From Acanthosepion esculentum (taxonomy: Eukaryota; Mollusca; Cephalopoda; Sepiida; Sepiidae): a DNA stretch of 64,000 nt. Both the position numbers and the translations under genes were made by a program. The DNA is taken from assembly GCA_964036315.1 (NCBI GenBank), contig OZ038507.1:57851045-57915044 (forward strand), written 5' to 3'. Below the pieces are notes generated by a model, which saw only the letters and a list, made by a program, of their open reading frames with translations, was not told where the DNA came from and ran no database searches. Positions 31,868-44,800 of the stretch are shown here, piece after piece (position 1 is the first letter of the stretch; each line of letters opens with the position of its first letter).

Positions 31868-34421
31868 ATGACAATTGTCCTCCTAGTTTATTTATCTCGG
31901 TTTCTATTTTTTCTTTCTTTCATTTTGGTGTCGTTGTCTACTTCACTTAGAAATGACAATTGTCCTCGTAGTTTATTTATCTCGGTTTCTATTTTTCTTT
32001 CTTTCATTTTGGTGTCCTTGTCTACTTCACTTAGAAATGACAATTGTCCTCGTAGTTTATTTATCCATGTTTCTATTTTCTCTTTCTTTCATTTTGGTGT
32101 CCTTGTCTACTTCACTGAGAGATGACAATTGTCTTCGTAGTATATTTATCACGGTTTCAATTTTTTCTTTCTTTCATTTTGGTGTCCTTGTCTAATTCAC
32201 TTAGAAATGACAATTGTCCTCGTAGTTTATTTATCTCGGTTTCTTTTTTTTTCTTTCTTTCATTTTGGTGTCCTTGTATACTTCACTTAGAAATGACAAT
32301 TGTCCTAGTAGTTTATTTATCTCGGTTTCTATTTTTTCTTTCTTTCATTTTGGTGTCCATGTCTACTTCACTTAGAGATAACAATTGTCCTCGTAGTATA
32401 TTTATCTCGGTTTCAATTTTTTCTTTCTTTCATTTTGGTGTCCTTGTCTAACTCACTTAGAAATGACAATTATCCTCGTAGTTTATTTATCTCGGTTTCT
32501 CTTTTTTCTTTCCTTCATTTTGGTGTCCTTGCCTACTTCACTTAGAAATGACAATTGTCCTCGTAGTTTATTTAACTCGGTTTCTATTTTTTTCTTTCTT
32601 TCATTTTGGTGTCCTTGTCTACTTCACTTAGAAGTGACAATTGTCCTCGTAGTTTATTTATCTCGGTTTCTATTTTTTTCTTTCTTTCATTTTGGTGTCC
32701 TTGTCTACTTCACTTAGAAGTGACAATTGTCCTCGTAGTTTATCTATCTCGGTTTCTATTTTTTCTTTCTTTCATTTTGGTGTCCTTGTCTACTTCACTT
32801 AGAAATGACAATTGTCCTCGTAGTTTATTTATCTCGGTTTCTCTTTTTTCTTTCCTTCATTTTGGTGTCCTTGCCTACTTTACTTAGAAATGACAATTGT
32901 CCTCGTAGTATATTTATCTCGGTTTCTACTTTTTCTTTCTTTCATTTTTGTCTGCTTGTCTACTTCACTTAGAAATGACAATTGTCCTCGTAGTTTATTT
33001 ATCTCGGTTTCTCTTTTTTCTTTCCTTCATTATGGTGTCCTTGCCTACTTCACTTAGAAATGACTATTGTCCTCGTAGTTTATTTATCTCGGTTTCTATT
33101 TTATCTTTCTTTCATTTTGGTGTCCTTGTCTACTTCACTTAGAAATGACAATTGTCCTCCTAGTTTATTTATCTCGGTTTCTATTTTTTCTTTCTTTCAT
33201 TTTGGTGTCGTTGTCTACTTCACTTAGAAATGACAATTGTCCTCGTAGTTTATTTATCTCGGTTTCTATTTTTCTTTCTTTCATTTTGGTGTCCTTGTCT
33301 ACTTCACTTAGAAATGACAATTGTCCTCGTAGTTTATTTATCCATGTTTCTATTTTCTCTTTCTTTCATTTTGGTGTCCTTGTCTACTTCACTGAGAGAT
33401 GACAATTGTCTTCGTAGTATATTTATCACGGTTTCAATTTTTTCTTTCTTTCATTTTGGTGTCCTTGTCTAATTCACTTAGAAATGACAATTGTCCTCGT
33501 AGTTTATTTATCTCGGTTTCTTTTTTTTTCTTTCTTTCATTTTGGTGTCCTTGTATACTTCACTTAGAAATGACAATTGTCCTAGTAGTTTATTTATCTC
33601 GGTTTCTATTTTTTCTTTCTTTCATTTTGGTGTCCATGTCTACTTCACTTAGAGATAACAATTGTCCTCGTAGTATATTTATCTCGGTTTCAATTTTTTC
33701 TTTCTTTCATTTTGGTGTCCTTGTCTAACTCACTTAGAAATGACAATTATCCTCGTAGTTTATTTATCTCGGTTTCTCTTTTTTCTTTCCTTCATTTTGG
33801 TGTCCTTGCCTACTTCACTTAGAAATGACAATTGTCCTCGTAGTTTATTTAACTCGGTTTCTATTTTTTTCTTTCTTTCATTTTGGTGTCCTTGTCTACT
33901 TCACTTAGAAGTGACAATTGTCCTCGTAGTTTATTTATCTCGGTTTCTATTTTTTTCTTTCTTTCATTTTGGTGTCCTTGTCTACTTCACTTAGAAGTGA
34001 CAATTGTCCTCGTAGTTTATCTATCTCGGTTTCTATTTTTTCTTTCTTTCATTTTGGTGTCCTTGTCTACTTCACTTAGAAATGACAATTGTCCTCGTAG
34101 TTTATTTATCTCGGTTTCTCTTTTTTCTTTCCTTCATTTTGGTGTCCTTGCCTACTTTACTTAGAAATGACAATTGTCCTCGTAGTATATTTATCTCGGT
34201 TTCTACTTTTTCTTTCTTTCATTTTTGTCTGCTTGTCTACTTCACTTAGAAATGACAATTGTCCTCGTAGTTTATTTATCTCGGTTTCTCTTTTTTCTTT
34301 CCTTCATTATGGTGTCCTTGCCTACTTCACTTAGAAATGACTATTGTCCTCGTAGTTTATTTATCTCGGTTTCTATTTTATCTTTCTTTCATTTTGGTGT
34401 CCTTGTCTACTTCACTTAGAA
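31868..34421. repeat. 1,277-bp tandem block duplication (two copies, apparently identical)
   Basis: The block at 31868-33144 is repeated at 33145-34421. Matching marks are TCCTCCTAGTTTATTTATC at 31889 and 33166, TTTATCCATGTTTC at 32060 and 33337, GTATACTTCAC at 32276 and 33553, TTTAACTCGG at 32571 and 33848, and TTTTTGTCTGCTTG at 32945 and 34222. Translations of each frame match residue for residue between the copies. It is 15 units long and adjacent head to tail, so it is a very recent event. Confidence 0.9.
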
Positions 34422-35829
34422 ATGACAATTGTCCTCGTAGTTTATTTATCTCGGTTTCTATTTTTTCTTTCTTTCATTTTGGTGTCCTTGTCTACTTCAC
34501 TTAGAGATGACAATTGTCCTCGTAGTATATTTATCTCGGTTTCAATTTTTTCTTTCTTTCATTTTGGTGTCCTTGTCTAACTCACTTAGAAATGACAGTT
34601 ATCCTCGTAGTTTATTTATCTCGGTTTCTCTTTTTTTTTCTTTCATTTTGGTGTCCTTGTCTACTTCACTTAGAAATAACAATTGTCCTCCTAGTTTATT
34701 TATCTCGGTTTCTATTTTTTCTTTCCTTCATTATGGTGTCCTTGCCTACTTCACTTAGAAATGACAATTGTCCTCGTAGTTTATTTATCTCGGTTTCTAT
34801 TTTTTCTTTTTTTCATTTTGGTGTCCTTGTCTACTTCACTTAGAAATGACAATTGTCCTCGTAGTTTATTTATCCCTGTTTCTATTTTTTCTTTCTTTCA
34901 TTTTGGTGTCCTTGTCTACTTCACTGAGAGATGACAATTGTCTTCGTAGTTTATTTATCTCGGTTTCAATTTTTTCTTTCTTTCATTTTGGTGTCCTTGT
35001 CTAACTCACTTAGAAATGACGGTTATCCTCGTAGTTTATTTATCTCGGTTTCTCTTTTTTCTTTCTTTCATTTTGGTGTCCTTGCCTACTTCACTTAGAA
35101 ATGACAATTGTCCTCGTAGTTTATTTATCTCGGTTTCTCTTTTTTCTTTCCTTCATTTTGGTGTCCTTGCCTACTTCACTTAGAAATGACAATTGTCCTC
35201 GTAGTTTATTTATCTCGGTTTCTCTTTTTTCTTTCTTTCATTTTGGTGTCCTTGCCTACATCACTTAGAAATGCCAATTGTCCTCCTAGTTTATATATCT
35301 CGGTTTCTATTTTTTCTTTCTTTTATTTTGGTGTCCTTGACTGGTTCACTTAGAAATGACAATTGACTTCGTAGTTTATTTATCTCGGTTTCTATTTTTT
35401 TTCTTTCTTTCATTTTGGTGTCCTTGTCTACTTCACTTAGAAATGACAATTGTCCTCGTAGTTTATTTATCTCGGTTTCTATTTTTTCTTTCTTTCATTT
35501 TGGTGTCCTTGTCTACTTCACTTAGAAATGAAAATTGTCCTCGTAGTTTATTTATCTCGGTTTCTATTTTTTCTTTCTTTCATTTTGGTGTCCTTGTCTA
35601 CTTCACTTAGAGATGACAATTGTCCTCGTAGTATATTTATCTCGGTTTCAATGTTTTCTTTCTTTCATTTTGGTGTCCTTGTCTAACTCACTTAGAAATG
35701 ACAATTATCCTCGTTGTTTATTTATCTCGGTTTCTCTTTTTTCTTTCCTTCATTTTGGTGTCCTTGCCTACTAAATTTAGAAATGACAATTGTCCTCGTA
35801 GTTTATTTATCTCGCTTTCTCTTTTTTCT

Positions 35830-38800
35830 TTCCTTCATTTTGGTGTATCTTGCCTACTTCACTTAGAAATGACAATTGTCGTCGTAGTTTATTTATCTCG
35901 GTTTCTCTTTTTTCTTTCCTTCATTTTGGTCTATCTTGCCTACTTCACTTAGAAATGACAATTGTCCTCGTAGTTTATTTATCTAGGTTTCTATTTTTTC
36001 TTTCCTTCATTTTGGTGTATCTTGCCTACTTCACTTAGAAATGACAATTGTCCTCGTAGTTTATTTATCTCGGTTTCTCTTTCTTCTTTCCTTCATTTTG
36101 GTCTATCTTGCCTACTTCACTTAGAAATGACAATTGTCCTCGTAGTTTATTTATCTAGGTTTCTCTTTTTTCTTTCCTTCATTTTGGTGTATCTTGCCTA
36201 CTTCACTTAGAAATGACAATTGTCCTAGTAGTTTATTTATCTCGGTTTCTTTTTTTTTTCTTTCTTTCATTTTGGTGTCCTTGTCGACTTCACTTAGAAA
36301 TGACAATTGTCCTCGTAGTTTATTTATGTCGGTTTCTATTTTTCTTTCTTTCATTTTGGTGTCCTTGTCTACTTTACTTAGAAATGACAATTGTCCTCCT
36401 AGTTTATGTATCTCGGTTTCTATTTTTTCTTTCTTTCATTTTGGTGTCCTTGTCTACTTCACTTAGAAATGACAATTGTCCTCGTAGTTTATTTATCTCG
36501 GTTTCTATTTTTTCTTTCTTTCATTTTGGTGTCCTTGTCTACTTCACTTAGAATTGACAATTGTCCTCCTAGTTTATTTATCTCGGTTTCTATTTTTTCT
36601 TTCTTTCATTTTGGTGTCCTTGACTGGTTCACTTAGAAATGACAATTGTCCTCGTAGTTTATTTATCTCGGTTTCAATTTTTTTCTTTCTTTCATTTTGG
36701 TGTCCTTGTCTAACTCACTTAGAAATGACGGTTATCCTCGTAGTTTATTTATCTCGGTTTCTCTTTTTTCTTTCCTTCATTTTGGTTTCCTTGCCTACTT
36801 CACTTAGAAATGACAATTGTCCTCGTAGTTTATTTATCTCGGTTTCTATTTTTTCTTTCTTTCATTTTGGTTTCCTTGTCTACTTCACTTAGAAATGAAA
36901 ATTGTCCTCGTAGTTTTTTTTTCTCGGTTTCTCTTTTTTCTTTCCTTCATTTTGGTGTCCTTGCCTACTTCACTTAGAAATGACAATTGTCCTCGTAGTT
37001 TATTTTCTCGGTTTCTCTTTTTTCTTTCTTTCATTTTGGTGTCCTTGCCTACTTCACTTAGAAATGACAATTGTCCTCCTAGTTTATATATCTCGGTTTC
37101 TATTTTTTCTTTCTTTCATTTTGGTGTCCTTGACTGGTTCACTTAGAAATGACAATTGTCCTCGTAGTTTATTTATCTCGGTTTCTATTTTTTTCTTTCT
37201 TTCATTTTGGTGTCCTTGTCTACTTCACTTAGAAATGACAATTGTCCTCGTAGTTTATTTATCTCGGTTTCTATTTTTTCTTTCCTTCATTTTGGTGTAT
37301 CTTGCCTACTTCACTTAGATATGACAATTGTCCTCGTAGTATATTTATCTCGGTTTCTATTTTTTCTTTCTTTCATTTTGGTGTCCTTGTCTACTTCACT
37401 TAGAAATGACAATTGTCCTCGTAGTTTATATATCTCGGTTTCTATTTTTTCTTTCTTTCATTTTGGTGTCCTTGACTGGTTCACTTAGAAATGACAATTG
37501 TCCTCGTAGTTTATTTATCTCGGTTTCTATTTTTTTCTTTCTTTCATTTTGGTGTCCTTGTCTACTTCACTTAGAAATGACAATTGTCCTCGTAGTTTAT
37601 TTATCTCGGTTTCTCTTTTTTCTTTCCTTCATTTTGGTGTATCTTGCCTACTTAACTTAGAAATGACAATTGTCCTCGTAGTTTATTTATCTAGGTTTCT
37701 ATTTTTTCTTTCCTTCATTTTGGTGTATCTCGCCTACTTCACTTAGAAATGACAATTGTCCTCGTAGTTTATTTATCTCGGTTTCTCTTTTTTCTTTCCT
37801 TCATTTTGTTCTATCTTGCCTACTTCACTTAGAAATGACAACTGTCCTCGTAGTTTATTTATCTAGGTTTCTCTTTTTTCTTTCCTTCATTTTGGTGTAT
37901 CTTGCCTACTTCACTTAGAAATGACAATTGTCCTCGTAGTTTATTTATCTCGGTTTCTCTTTTTTCTTTCCTTCATTTTGGTGTATCTTGCCTACTTCAC
38001 TTAGAAATGACAATTGTCCTCGTAGTTTATTTATCTCGGTTTCTCTTTTTTCTTTCCTTCATTTTGGTGTATCTTGCCTACTTCACTTAGACATGACAAT
38101 TGTCCTCGTAGTTTATTTATCTCGGTTTCTCTTTTTTCTTTCCTTTATTTTGGTGTATCTTGCCTACTTCACTTAGAAATGACTATTGTCCTCGTAGTTT
38201 ATTTATCTCGGTCTCTCTTTTTTCTTTCCTTCATTTTGGTGTATCTTGCCTACTTCACTTAGAAATGACAATTGTCCTCGTAGTTTATTTATCTCGGTTT
38301 CTCTTTTTTCTTTCCTTCATTTTGGTGTATCTTGCCTACTTCACTTAGAAATGACAATTGTCCTCGTAGTTTATTTATCTCGGTCTCTCTTTTTTCTTTC
38401 CTTCATTTTGGTGTATCTTGCCTACTTCACTTAGAAATGACAATTGTCCCCGTAGTTTATTTATCTAGGTTTCTCTTTTTTCTTTCCTTCATTTTGGTGT
38501 ATCTTGCCTACTTCACTTAGAAATGACAATTGTCCTCGTAGTTTATTTATCTCGGTTTCTCTTTTTTCTTTCCTTCATTTTGGTGTATCTTGCCTACTTC
38601 ACTTAGAAATGACAATTGTCCTCGTAGTTTATTTATCTCGGTTTCTCTTTTTTCTTTCCTTCATTTTGGTGTATCTTGCCTACTTCACTTAGAAATGACA
38701 ATTGTCCTCGTAGTTTATTTATCTCGGTTTCTCTTTTTTCTTTCCTTCATTTTGGTGTATCTTGCCTACTTCACTTAGAAATGACAATTGTCCTCGTAGT

Positions 38801-41800
38801 TTATTTATCTCGGTCTCTCTTTTTTCTTTCCTTCATTTTGGTGTATCTTGCCTACTTCACTTATAAATGACAATTGTCCTCGTAGTTTATTTATCTCGGT
38901 CTCTCTTTTTTCTTTCCTTCATTTTGGTCTATCTTGCCTACTTCACTTAGAAATGACAATTGTCCTCGTAGTTTATTTATCTAGGTTACTCTTTTGTCTT
39001 TCCTTCATTTTGGTGTATCTTGCCTACTTCACTTAGAAATGACAATTGTCCTCGTAGTTTATTTATCTCGGTTTCTCTTTTTTCTTTCCTTCATTTTGGT
39101 GTATCTTGCCTACTTCACTTAGAAATGACAATTGTCCTCGTAGTTTATTTATCTCGGTTTCTCTTTTTTCTTTCCTTCATTTTGGTGTATCTTGCCTACT
39201 TCACTTAGAAATGACAATTGTCCTCGTAGTTTATTTATCTCGGTTTCTCTTTTTTCTTTCCTTCATTTTGGTGTATCTTGCTACTTCACTTAGAAATGAC
39301 AATTGTCCTCGTAGTTTATTTATCTCGGTCTCTCTTTTTTCTTTCCTTCATTTTGGTGTATCTTGCCTACTTCACTTAGAAATGACAATTGTCCTCGTAG
39401 TTTATTTATCTCGGTTTCTCTTTTTTCTTTCCTTCATTTTGGTGTATCTTGCCTACTTCACTTAGAAATGACAATTGTCCTCGTAGTTTATTTATCTAGG
39501 TTTCTATTTTTTCTTTCTTTCATTTTTGTGTGCTTGTCTACTTCACTTAGAAATGACAATTGTCCTCGTAGTTTATTTATCTCGGTTTCTCTTTTTTCTT
39601 TCCTTCATTTTGGTGTCCTTGCCTACTTCACTTAGAAATGACAATAGTCCTCGTAGTTTATTTATCTCGGTTTCTCTTTTTTCTTTCCTTCATTTTGGTG
39701 TCCTTGCCTACTTCACTTAGAAATGACAATTGTCCTCGTGGTTTATTTATCTCGGTTTCTTTTTTTTTATTTCTTTCATTTTGGAGTTCTTGTCTACTTC
39801 ACTTACAAATGACAATTGTCCTCGTAGTTTATTTATCTCGGTTTCTATTTTTTCTTTCTTTCATTTTGGAGTCCTTGTCTACTTCACGTAGAAATGACAA
39901 TTGTCCTAGTAGTTTATTTATCTCGGTTTCTTTTTTTTTCTTTCTTTCATTTTGGTGTCCTTGTCTACTTCATTTAGAAATGACAATTGTCCTCGTAGTT
40001 TATTTATCTCGGTTTCTCTTTTTTCTTTCCTTCATTTTGGTGTATCTTGCTACTTCACTTAGAAATGACAATTGTCCTCGTAGTTTATTTATCTCGGTCT
40101 CTCTTTTTTCTTTCGTTCATTTTGGTGTATCTTGCCTACTTCACTTAGAAATGACAATTGTCCTCGTAGTTTATTTATCTCGGTCTCTCTTTTTTCTTTC
40201 CTTCATTTTGGTGTATCTTGCCTACTTCACTTAGAAATGACAATTGTCCCCGTAGTTTATTTATCTAGGTTTCTCTTTTTTCTTTCCTTCATTTTGGTGT
40301 ATCTTGCCTACTTCACTTAGAAATGACAATTGTCCTCGTAGTTTATTTATCTCGGTTTCTCTTTTTTCTTTCCTTCATTTTGGTGTATCTTGCCTACTTC
40401 ACTTAGAAATGACAATTGTCCTCGTAGTTTATTTATCTCGGTTTCTCTTTTTTCTTTCCTTCATTTTGGTGTATCTTGCCTACTTCACTTAGAAATGACA
40501 ATTGTCCTCGTAGTTTATTTATCTCGGTTTCTCTTTTTTCTTTCCTTCATTTTGGTGTATCTTGCCTACTTCACTTAGAAATGACAATTGTCCTCGTAGT
40601 TTATTTATCTCGGTCTCTCTTTTTTCTTTCCTTCATTTTGGTGTATCTTGCCTACTTCACTTATAAATGACAATTGTCCTCGTAGTTTATTTATCTCGGT
40701 CTCTCTTTTTTCTTTCCTTCATTTTGGTCTATCTTGCCTACTTCACTTAGAAATGACAATTGTCCTCGTAGTTTATTTATCTAGGTTACTCTTTTGTCTT
40801 TCTTTCATTTTGGTGTCCTTGTCTACTTCACTTAGAAATGACAATTGTCCTCGTAGTTTATATATCTCGGTTTCTATTTTTTCTTTCTTTCATTTTGGTG
40901 TCCTTGACTGGTTCACTTAGAAATGACAATTGTCCTCGTAGTTTATTTATCTCGGTTTCTATTTTTTTCTTTCTTTCATTTTGGTGTCCTTGTCTACTTC
41001 ACTTAGAAATGACAATTGTCCTCGTAGTTTATTTATCTCGGTTTCTCTTTTTTCTTTCCTTCATTTTGGTGTATCTTGCCTACTTAACTTAGAAATGACA
41101 ATTGTCCTCGTAGTTTATTTATCTAGGTTTCTATTTTTTCTTTCCTTCATTTTGGTGTATCTCGCCTACTTCACTTAGAAATGACAATTGTCCTCGTAGT
41201 TTATTTATCTCGGTTTCTCTTTTTTCTTTCCTTCATTTTGTTCTATCTTGCCTACTTCACTTAGAAATGACAACTGTCCTCGTAGTTTATTTATCTAGGT
41301 TTCTCTTTTTTCTTTCCTTCATTTTGGTGTATCTTGCCTACTTCACTTAGAAATGACAATTGTCCTCGTAGTTTATTTATCTCGGTTTCTCTTTTTTCTT
41401 TCCTTCATTTTGGTGTATCTTGCCTACTTCACTTAGAAATGACAATTGTCCTCGTAGTTTATTTATCTCGGTTTCTCTTTTTTCTTTCCTTCATTTTGGT
41501 GTATCTTGCCTACTTCACTTAGAAATGACAATTGTCCTCGTAGTTTATTTATCTCGGTTTCTCTTTTTTCTTTCCTTCATTTTGGTGTATCTTGCTACTT
41601 CACTTAGAAATGACAATTGTCCTCGTAGTTTATTTATCTCGGTCTCTCTTTTTTCTTTCCTTCATTTTGGTGTATCTTGCCTACTTCACTTAGAAATGAC
41701 AATTGTCCTCGTAGTTTATTTATCTCGGTTTCTCTTTTTTCTTTCCTTCATTTTGGTGTATCTTGCCTACTTCACTTAGAAATGACAATTGTCCTCGTAG

Positions 41801-44800
41801 TTTATTTATCTAGGTTTCTATTTTTTCTTTCTTTCATTTTTGTGTGCTTGTCTACTTCACTTAGAAATGACAATTGTCCTCGTAGTTTATTTATCTCGGT
41901 TTCTCTTTTTTCTTTCCTTCATTTTGGTGTCCTTGCCTACTTCACTTAGAAATGACAATAGTCCTCGTAGTTTATTTATCTCGGTTTCTCTTTTTTCTTT
42001 CCTTCATTTTGGTGTCCTTGCCTACTTCACTTAGAAATGACAATTGTCCTCGTGGTTTATTTATCTCGGTTTCTTTTTTTTTATTTCTTTCATTTTGGAG
42101 TTCTTGTCTACTTCACTTACAAATGACAATTGTCCTCGTAGTTTATTTATCTCGGTTTCTATTTTTTCTTTCTTTCATTTTGGAGTCCTTGTCTACTTCA
42201 CGTAGAAATGACAATTGTCCTAGTAGTTTATTTATCTCGGTTTCTTTTTTTTTCTTTCTTTCATTTTGGTGTCCTTGTCTACTTCATTTAGAAATGACAA
42301 TTGTCCTCGTAGTTTATTTATCTCGGTTTCTCTTTTTTCTTTCCTTTATTTTGGTGTATCTTGCCTACTTCACTTAGAAATGACAATTGTCCTCGTAGTT
42401 TATTTATCTCGGTTTCTCTTTTTTCTTTCCTTCATTTTGGTGTATCTTGCTACTTCACTTAGAAATGACAATTGTCCTCGTAGTTTATTTATCTCGGTCT
42501 CTCTTTTTTCTTTCGTTCATTTTGGTGTATCTTGCCTACTTCACTTAGAAATGACAATTGTCCTCGTAGTTTATTTATCTCGGTCTCTCTTTTTTCTTTC
42601 CTTCATTTTGGTGTATCTTGCCTACTTCACTTAGAAATGACAATTGTCCCCGTAGTTTATTTATCTAGGTTTCTCTTTTTTCTTTCCTTCATTTTGGTGT
42701 ATCTTGCCTACTTCACTTAGAAATGACAATTGTCCTCGTAGTTTATTTATCTCGGTTTCTCTTTTTTCTTTCCTTCATTTTGGTGTATCTTGCCTACTTC
42801 ACTTAGAAATGACAATTGTCCTCGTAGTTTATTTATCTCGGTTTCTCTTTTTTCTTTCCTTCATTTTGGTGTATCTTGCCTACTTCACTTAGAAATGACA
42901 ATTGTCCTCGTAGTTTATTTATCTCGGTTTCTCTTTTTTCTTTCCTTCATTTTGGTGTATCTTGCCTACTTCACTTAGAAATGACAATTGTCCTCGTAGT
43001 TTATTTATCTCGGTCTCTCTTTTTTCTTTCCTTCATTTTGGTGTATCTTGCCTACTTCACTTATAAATGACAATTGTCCTCGTAGTTTATTTATCTCGGT
43101 CTCTCTTTTTTCTTTCCTTCATTTTGGTCTATCTTGCCTACTTCACTTAGAAATGACAATTGTCCTCGTAGTTTATTTATCTAGGTTACTCTTTTGTCTT
43201 TCCTTCATTTTGGTGTATCTTGCCTACTTCACTTAGAAATGACAATTGTCCTCGTAGTTTATTTATCTCGGTTTCTCTTTTTTCTTTCCTTCATTTTGGT
43301 GTATCTTGCCTACTTCACTTAGAAATGACAATTGTCCTCGTAGTTTATTTATCTCGGTTTCTCTTTTTTCTTTCCTTCATTTTGGTGTATCTTGCCTACT
43401 TCACTTAGAAATGACAATTGTCCTCGTAGTTTATTTATCTCGGTTTCTCTTTTTTCTTTCCTTCATTTTGGTGTATCTTGCTACTTCACTTAGAAATGAC
43501 AATTGTCCTCGTAGTTTATTTATCTCGGTCTCTCTTTTTTCTTTCCTTCATTTTGGTGTATCTTGCCTACTTCACTTAGAAATGACAATTGTCCTCGTAG
43601 TTTATTTATCTCGGTTTCTCTTTTTTCTTTCCTTCATTTTGGTGTATCTTGCCTACTTCACTTAGAAATGACAATTGTCCTCGTAGTTTATTTATCTAGG
43701 TTTCTATTTTTTCTTTCTTTCATTTTTGTGTGCTTGTCTACTTCACTTAGAAATGACAATTGTCCTCGTAGTTTATTTATCTCGGTTTCTCTTTTTTCTT
43801 TCCTTCATTTTGGTGTCCTTGCCTACTTCACTTAGAAATGACAATAGTCCTCGTAGTTTATTTATCTCGGTTTCTCTTTTTTCTTTCCTTCATTTTGGTG
43901 TCCTTGCCTACTTCACTTAGAAATGACAATTGTCCTCGTGGTTTATTTATCTCGGTTTCTTTTTTTTTATTTCTTTCATTTTGGAGTTCTTGTCTACTTC
44001 ACTTACAAATGACAATTGTCCTCGTAGTTTATTTATCTCGGTTTCTATTTTTTCTTTCTTTCATTTTGGAGTCCTTGTCTACTTCACGTAGAAATGACAA
44101 TTGTCCTAGTAGTTTATTTATCTCGGTTTCTTTTTTTTTCTTTCTTTCATTTTGGTGTCCTTGTCTACTTCATTTAGAAATGACAATTGTCCTCGTAGTT
44201 TATTTATCTCGGTTTCTCTTTTTTCTTTCCTTTATTTTGGTGTATCTTGCCTACTTCACTTAGAAATGACAATTGTCCTCGTAGTTTATTTATCTCGGTT
44301 TCTCTTTTTTCTTTCCTTCATTTTGGTGTATCTTGCTACTTCACTTAGAAATGACAATTGTCCTCGTAGTTTATTTATCTCGGTCTCTCTTTTTTCTTTC
44401 GTTCATTTTGGTGTATCTTGCCTACTTCACTTAGAAATGACAATTGTCCTCGTAGTTTATTTATCTCGGTTTCTCTTTTTTCTTTCCTTCATTTTGGTGT
44501 ATCTTGCCTACTTCACTTAGAAATGACAATTGTCCTCGTAGTTTATTTATCTAGGTTTCTATTTTTTCTTTCTTTCATTTTTGTGTGCTTGTCTACTTCA
44601 CTTAGAAATGTCAATTGTCCTCGTAGTTTATTTATCTCGGTTTCTCTTTTTTCTTTCCTTCATTTTGGTGTCCTTGCCTACTTCACTTAGAAATGACAAT
44701 TGTCCTCGTAGTTTATTTATCTCGGTTTCTCTTTTTTCTTTCCTTCATTTTGGTGTCCTTGCCTACTTCACTTAGAAATGACAATTGTCCTCGTAGTTTA

